Source of the DNA: an uncultured Clostridia bacterium
GTDB lineage: Bacteria; Bacillota; Clostridia; Christensenellales; UBA1242
NCBI GenBank assembly: GCA_905236445.1
Contig: CAJOPQ010000099.1
Location: 1 to 9,057, forward strand
DNA length: 9,057 bases
Direction of reading: 5' to 3'
Shown piece after piece: positions 6,331 through 9,057 of the stretch (position 1 is the first letter of the stretch; every line of letters starts with the position of its first letter). Position numbers and translations under genes: made by a program. The notes beneath the pieces were generated by a model. The model made no database searches, was not told where the DNA came from, and saw only the letters and a list, made by a program, of their open reading frames with translations.

Positions 6331-7017
6331 TTAATTGTATCCTCTTAGAACAACTAGTGGAATTGTTTCTCTAAGTATTCGTCTATATTTCTCTGCAGTC
6401 TCATATGGCACAGCGTGATAGCCAGACTTAATGCAGGTGCCATTGTCTACAAATTTCTGCAACACAAGAGCTTGTGCACCTTTCAAATCTTGTCCCATTT
6501 TCCTAATCGATTCTTCGTCGTGAAACTCACTTATTAGGGTTGTTCGGAATTCATAATTAACATCGTTGCCAATTATTGCTAGAAAAGACTGTTGCACATC
6601 TGGTACACACACATTCGAATCGGTTGTCTCTGGGTATTTGTCCCAACAATTCTTGATGTCCATGGCGATATAGTCTATCATCTTAAATCCTATCAAATAC
6701 GTTACAATAAGTGGATTAGTACCGTTGGTGTCTAGTTTTACCTTGTACCCCATGACCTTGAGACGCGTAATGAAATCTACCAAATCTTTCTGTAATGTTG
6801 GTTCCCCACCAGAAATACATACAGCATCTAACATACCTTTTCGCATCTCTAGAAATTCAAATATCTCCTCGTTGTCTATGGCGTCATATTTATTGAATAC
6901 CAATCCAGAATTGTGACAATATGGACATCTAAGATTGCAGCCTGATGTAAATAGTGTTGCACACATTCTTCCCGGATAATCCACTAAGGATAATTTCTCT
7001 ACACCACTTATTTTCAT
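6331..7017 (-). CDS. nrdG: Anaerobic ribonucleoside-triphosphate reductase activating protein (radical SAM)
   Basis: This radical SAM enzyme cleaves S-adenosylmethionine to make the 5'-deoxyadenosyl radical that installs the glycyl radical on NrdD. The protein is 228 aa. The start is the ATG at 7017, because GGAGGG lies 7 nt upstream; the longer frame begins at a GTG at 7032 that is partly the ribosome binding site itself. CNLRCPYC places the three [4Fe-4S] ligands at C27, C31 and C34. SGGEPT (69-74) is the SAM-binding GGE motif and KLDTNGTNP (94-102) follows the family pattern. Extra cysteines at 67, 124, 137 and 195 do not form an obvious second cluster motif. The N-terminal KLSLVDYPG segment is typical of the NrdG2-like group of about 230 aa, rather than the shorter E. 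coli NrdG. It is the last gene of the operon, 18 nt after trxB. Confidence 0.93.
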   Translation of the reverse strand: MKISGVEKLSLVDYPGRMCATLFTSGCNLRCPYCHNSGLVFNKYDAIDNEEIFEFLEMRKGMLDAVCISGGEPTLQKDLVDFITRLKVMGYKVKLDTNGTNPLIVTYLIGFKMIDYIAMDIKNCWDKYPETTDSNVCVPDVQQSFLAIIGNDVNYEFRTTLISEFHDEESIRKMGQDLKGAQALVLQKFVDNGTCIKSGYHAVPYETAEKYRRILRETIPLVVLRGYN

Positions 7018-7035
7018 TTGTCTACCCTCCACTAA

Positions 7036-7941
7036 TTATAGTGTGTTAATATAATTTACTGCACCTGTGCCTGCAACTGCACCGTCGCCTATAGCAGTGG
7101 CAACCTGCCTTATATTTTTAACACGGCAGTCTCCGGCAACGAACACACCTTGTGTTCGTGTCATACATGATTCATCGGCAACAATGTATCCCGCTTTGTC
7201 TAGATCGACAACATTGCTGAATTTCTCGTTGTCTGCGACCTGCCCAATTGCAACAAAAAGTGCATTGGTATCAATTGTAAACTTGGATTTGTCTGTTGAA
7301 GTGAACTCTACTTGTGTCAGATAATCTTCCCCGTGCAGTGCCGATGCTACAGCATTAGGAATTATCTCTATCTTAGGATTAGATCTAATTGCGTCCTCTA
7401 GAGACTTTTCGCCAAAAAACTTGTCAAACATAGTAACCATAGTAACCTTAGTACAATAATCTGCCAACATCAAAGCATATTGCATTGCACTATTTCCGTC
7501 ACCAACCAACACTACATCTTTGCCAGCAAAAAATGGCCCATCGCATATTGCACAATAATATACACCATGTCCTAGATATTTCTCCTCGTTATCTAAATGC
7601 AACATTCTAGGTTTAACACCATTGGCTATAACAACTGCTTTGCTCTCGTATGTGTTATAATTAGTCTTGATAGTAAATGTTTCTCCCGATTTGTCAATAT
7701 GCTCTACTTCTTCTAATTCAAACACAACGCCTAGATCAACTATTTGATCAAAAATTTTATCTGCCAATTCCGAGCCAGATATTGTCTTAAGAGTTGGATA
7801 GTTCTCTACTTTTGGCGATTTCGCTATCTGCCCTCCATAGTTTTCTTTCTCTAATATTAAAACTCTTTTATTACTTCTAAGAGCATAAAGGGCGGCTGTC
7901 ATACCAGCCACCCCACTGCCAATTATTGTTATATCAAACAT
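7036..7941 (-). CDS. trxB: Thioredoxin reductase-like flavoprotein lacking the HRRxxxR motif
   Basis: This is an FAD-dependent disulfide reductase of the low-molecular-weight thioredoxin reductase family, 301 aa. It shows the N-terminal FAD loop GSGVAG (8-13), the redox pair CAIC (C130, C133), a second nucleotide-binding loop GDGNSA (147-152) and the C-terminal FAD motif with GVFVAGDC (265-272) and RQVATAIGDG. The stretch where NADPH-specific enzymes have HRRxxxR reads VTMFDKFFGEK (169-179), with none of those basic residues. NADPH specificity is therefore doubtful, and NADH or another donor is possible. The ATG at 7941 lies only 6 nt after the nrdD stop with no good ribosome binding site close by, so translational coupling is likely. 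Its place between nrdD and nrdG, and the redoxin domain on NrdD, suggest it re-reduces the reductase. Confidence 0.92.
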   Translation of the reverse strand: MFDITIIGSGVAGMTAALYALRSNKRVLILEKENYGGQIAKSPKVENYPTLKTISGSELADKIFDQIVDLGVVFELEEVEHIDKSGETFTIKTNYNTYESKAVVIANGVKPRMLHLDNEEKYLGHGVYYCAICDGPFFAGKDVVLVGDGNSAMQYALMLADYCTKVTMVTMFDKFFGEKSLEDAIRSNPKIEIIPNAVASALHGEDYLTQVEFTSTDKSKFTIDTNALFVAIGQVADNEKFSNVVDLDKAGYIVADESCMTRTQGVFVAGDCRVKNIRQVATAIGDGAVAGTGAVNYINTL

Positions 7942-7947
7942 AATTAA

Positions 7948-9057
7948 TTATTTTTTCAATCCTTCAATATATTTCTTAATCTCTGACACGTTGTCCAAAA
8001 CAATTTGCATATCGCCTTGTGGAATAACAAGAGTAGGTGCATTCTTAATACCCATTTCGTTGCAAAGTTCTTTGTTTTGTGTAGCATCAATAAGTTTGTA
8101 ATCATAATTTGCATTTGCTAGAAGCATCTTTGCCATCTTGCAATTAGGACAGGTTGGAGTTGTGAAAAGCATTGGCTTAGTTACAGCATCTTTCTTGTCG
8201 TCTTTCTTAGGCAAGTCACAGCCGTTAGGACCACAAATTGGACCGTTCTCATGCTTATCACTTAACTTAGAATTGGCGATATCATAAGTCTTTCTCTCTA
8301 AGAACTCTTGACTCTTGCCATCATTCCAGTTAGCAACTGGTCTATAATAACCAGTAATACGGCTATAAATCTCTGTCTTTGCTCCACAATGTGGACAAGT
8401 CTTTTGCTCGCCTACTAGATATCCGTGAGTAGCACATACAGAATATGTTGGACTCATAGTATAGTATGGCAATCTGTAATTCTCTGCAATCTTTCTAACT
8501 AGATTCATTGTTGCTTTCCAGTCATCTAGTTTTTGTCCTAAGAATGTATGGAAAACTGTTCCAGAAGTATATAGTGTCTGCAATTCATCTTGTATGTCTA
8601 GAGCTGTAAATACATCATCTGTATAACCAACTGGAATATGACTAGAGTTGGTGTAATATGGCGCATTATCGTTCTCTGTAGCAGTAATAATGTCTGGCCA
8701 TCTCTCTTTGTCATGTTTTGCAAGTCTATAAGATGTAGACTCAGCTGGAGTAGCCTCTAAGTTGTATAGATCTCCGTATTGTTCTTGATAATCAGACAAT
8801 CTTTCTCTCATGAAGTTAAGAGTCTTCTTAGTAAATTCAACAGCTTCTGGATTAGTTAAATCTTTGCCAAGCCATACAGCATTTAAACATGCTTCATTCA
8901 TTCCAACTAGACCAATTGTAGAGAAGTGGTTGTTGAATGTTCCCAAGTATCTCTTAGTGTATGGATACAAGCCGTTTTCTAACAACTTGGTAATAGTTTC
9001 TCTCTTAACCTTAAGCGATCTAGCAGATATATCCATCATTTTGCCTAATCTTTCAAA
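7948..9057 (-). CDS. nrdD: Anaerobic (class III) ribonucleoside-triphosphate reductase with fused C-terminal redoxin domain; 5' end outside window
   Basis: The reading frame is open to the right edge, so only the last 369 residues are seen; the methionine at 9039 is internal. Fragment numbering starts at base 9057. The enzyme reduces ribonucleoside triphosphates to deoxy forms by glycyl-radical chemistry. Visible NrdD features are NLEATPAEST (99-108), a C-terminal zinc site with C208, possibly H211, and C221/C224, and the glycyl-radical segment SRITGYYRPV with G236. A typical class III protein would end soon after this. Here a tail with CGPNGC (C275, C280) and a lysine/aspartate-rich linker leads to an extra domain at about 294-369. 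That domain has CPNC (C303, C306) and a cis-proline-type APTLV, as in glutaredoxin/NrdH/thioredoxin folds. trxB and nrdG follow directly. The fused redoxin probably serves as electron donor in place of formate; that is inference. Confidence 0.95.
   Translation of the reverse strand, partial: FERLGKMMDISARSLKVKRETITKLLENGLYPYTKRYLGTFNNHFSTIGLVGMNEACLNAVWLGKDLTNPEAVEFTKKTLNFMRERLSDYQEQYGDLYNLEATPAESTSYRLAKHDKERWPDIITATENDNAPYYTNSSHIPVGYTDDVFTALDIQDELQTLYTSGTVFHTFLGQKLDDWKATMNLVRKIAENYRLPYYTMSPTYSVCATHGYLVGEQKTCPHCGAKTEIYSRITGYYRPVANWNDGKSQEFLERKTYDIANSKLSDKHENGPICGPNGCDLPKKDDKKDAVTKPMLFTTPTCPNCKMAKMLLANANYDYKLIDATQNKELCNEMGIKNAPTLVIPQGDMQIVLDNVSEIKKYIEGLKK

Noticed and set aside
7018..7032. nrdG start at GTG 7032
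   Set aside because: The GTG codon overlaps the GGAGGG ribosome binding site of the ATG at 7017.
1..9057. CRISPR, insertion sequence, toxin-antitoxin or phage module
   Set aside because: No regularly spaced repeats, transposase, terminal inverted repeats or phage-type genes were seen; most of the window is housekeeping.

Overview
The window reads as chromosomal DNA from a low-GC anaerobic Gram-positive bacterium, most likely a member of Clostridia or a close Bacillota lineage. The signs are strong AT bias, TAA stops on every gene, AAGGAGG-type ribosome binding sites, sigma-A-like promoters, a T-box leader on an aminoacyl-tRNA synthetase gene, and an oxygen-sensitive class III ribonucleotide reductase. 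I cannot name a species.

Layout. Positions 1-290 hold a minus-strand tRNA unit: a promoter, a degenerate tRNA-like sequence, then an intact tRNA-Arg(TCG) with encoded CCA. Diverging from it is a single plus-strand gene (420-1322) for a protein that looks like a remote protein-kinase/aminoglycoside-phosphotransferase-fold member of unknown role. A 13-bp hairpin at 1373-1406 separates it from the convergent ileS.

Everything from 1439 to the right edge is on the minus strand. In transcription order (right to left) it begins with an operon nrdD (5' end outside the window) - trxB - nrdG, ended by a hairpin terminator at 6259-6316. Next is trpS, with its own promoter and terminator. Last is ileS, with its own promoter, a roughly 260-nt T-box riboswitch leader and a type 2 (eukaryote-like) isoleucyl-tRNA synthetase.

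How they work together. The nrd operon appears to be a compact anaerobic deoxynucleotide module. NrdG generates the glycyl radical on NrdD, NrdD reduces ribonucleoside triphosphates, and a redoxin domain fused to the NrdD C-terminus (CPNC), together with the flavoprotein TrxB, can plausibly feed electrons back to the active site. The TrxB keeps its CxxC and FAD motifs but lacks the usual HRRxxxR NADPH-phosphate motif, so its electron donor may be NADH or something else. ileS is regulated by uncharged tRNA-Ile through a T-box whose primary sequence departs strongly from consensus but whose antiterminator/terminator switch can be drawn completely.

The points most worth a second look are the NrdD-redoxin fusion with this atypical TrxB, the divergent T-box, the orphan kinase-like gene and the tRNA-like remnant. 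I see no CRISPR array, insertion sequence or prophage.
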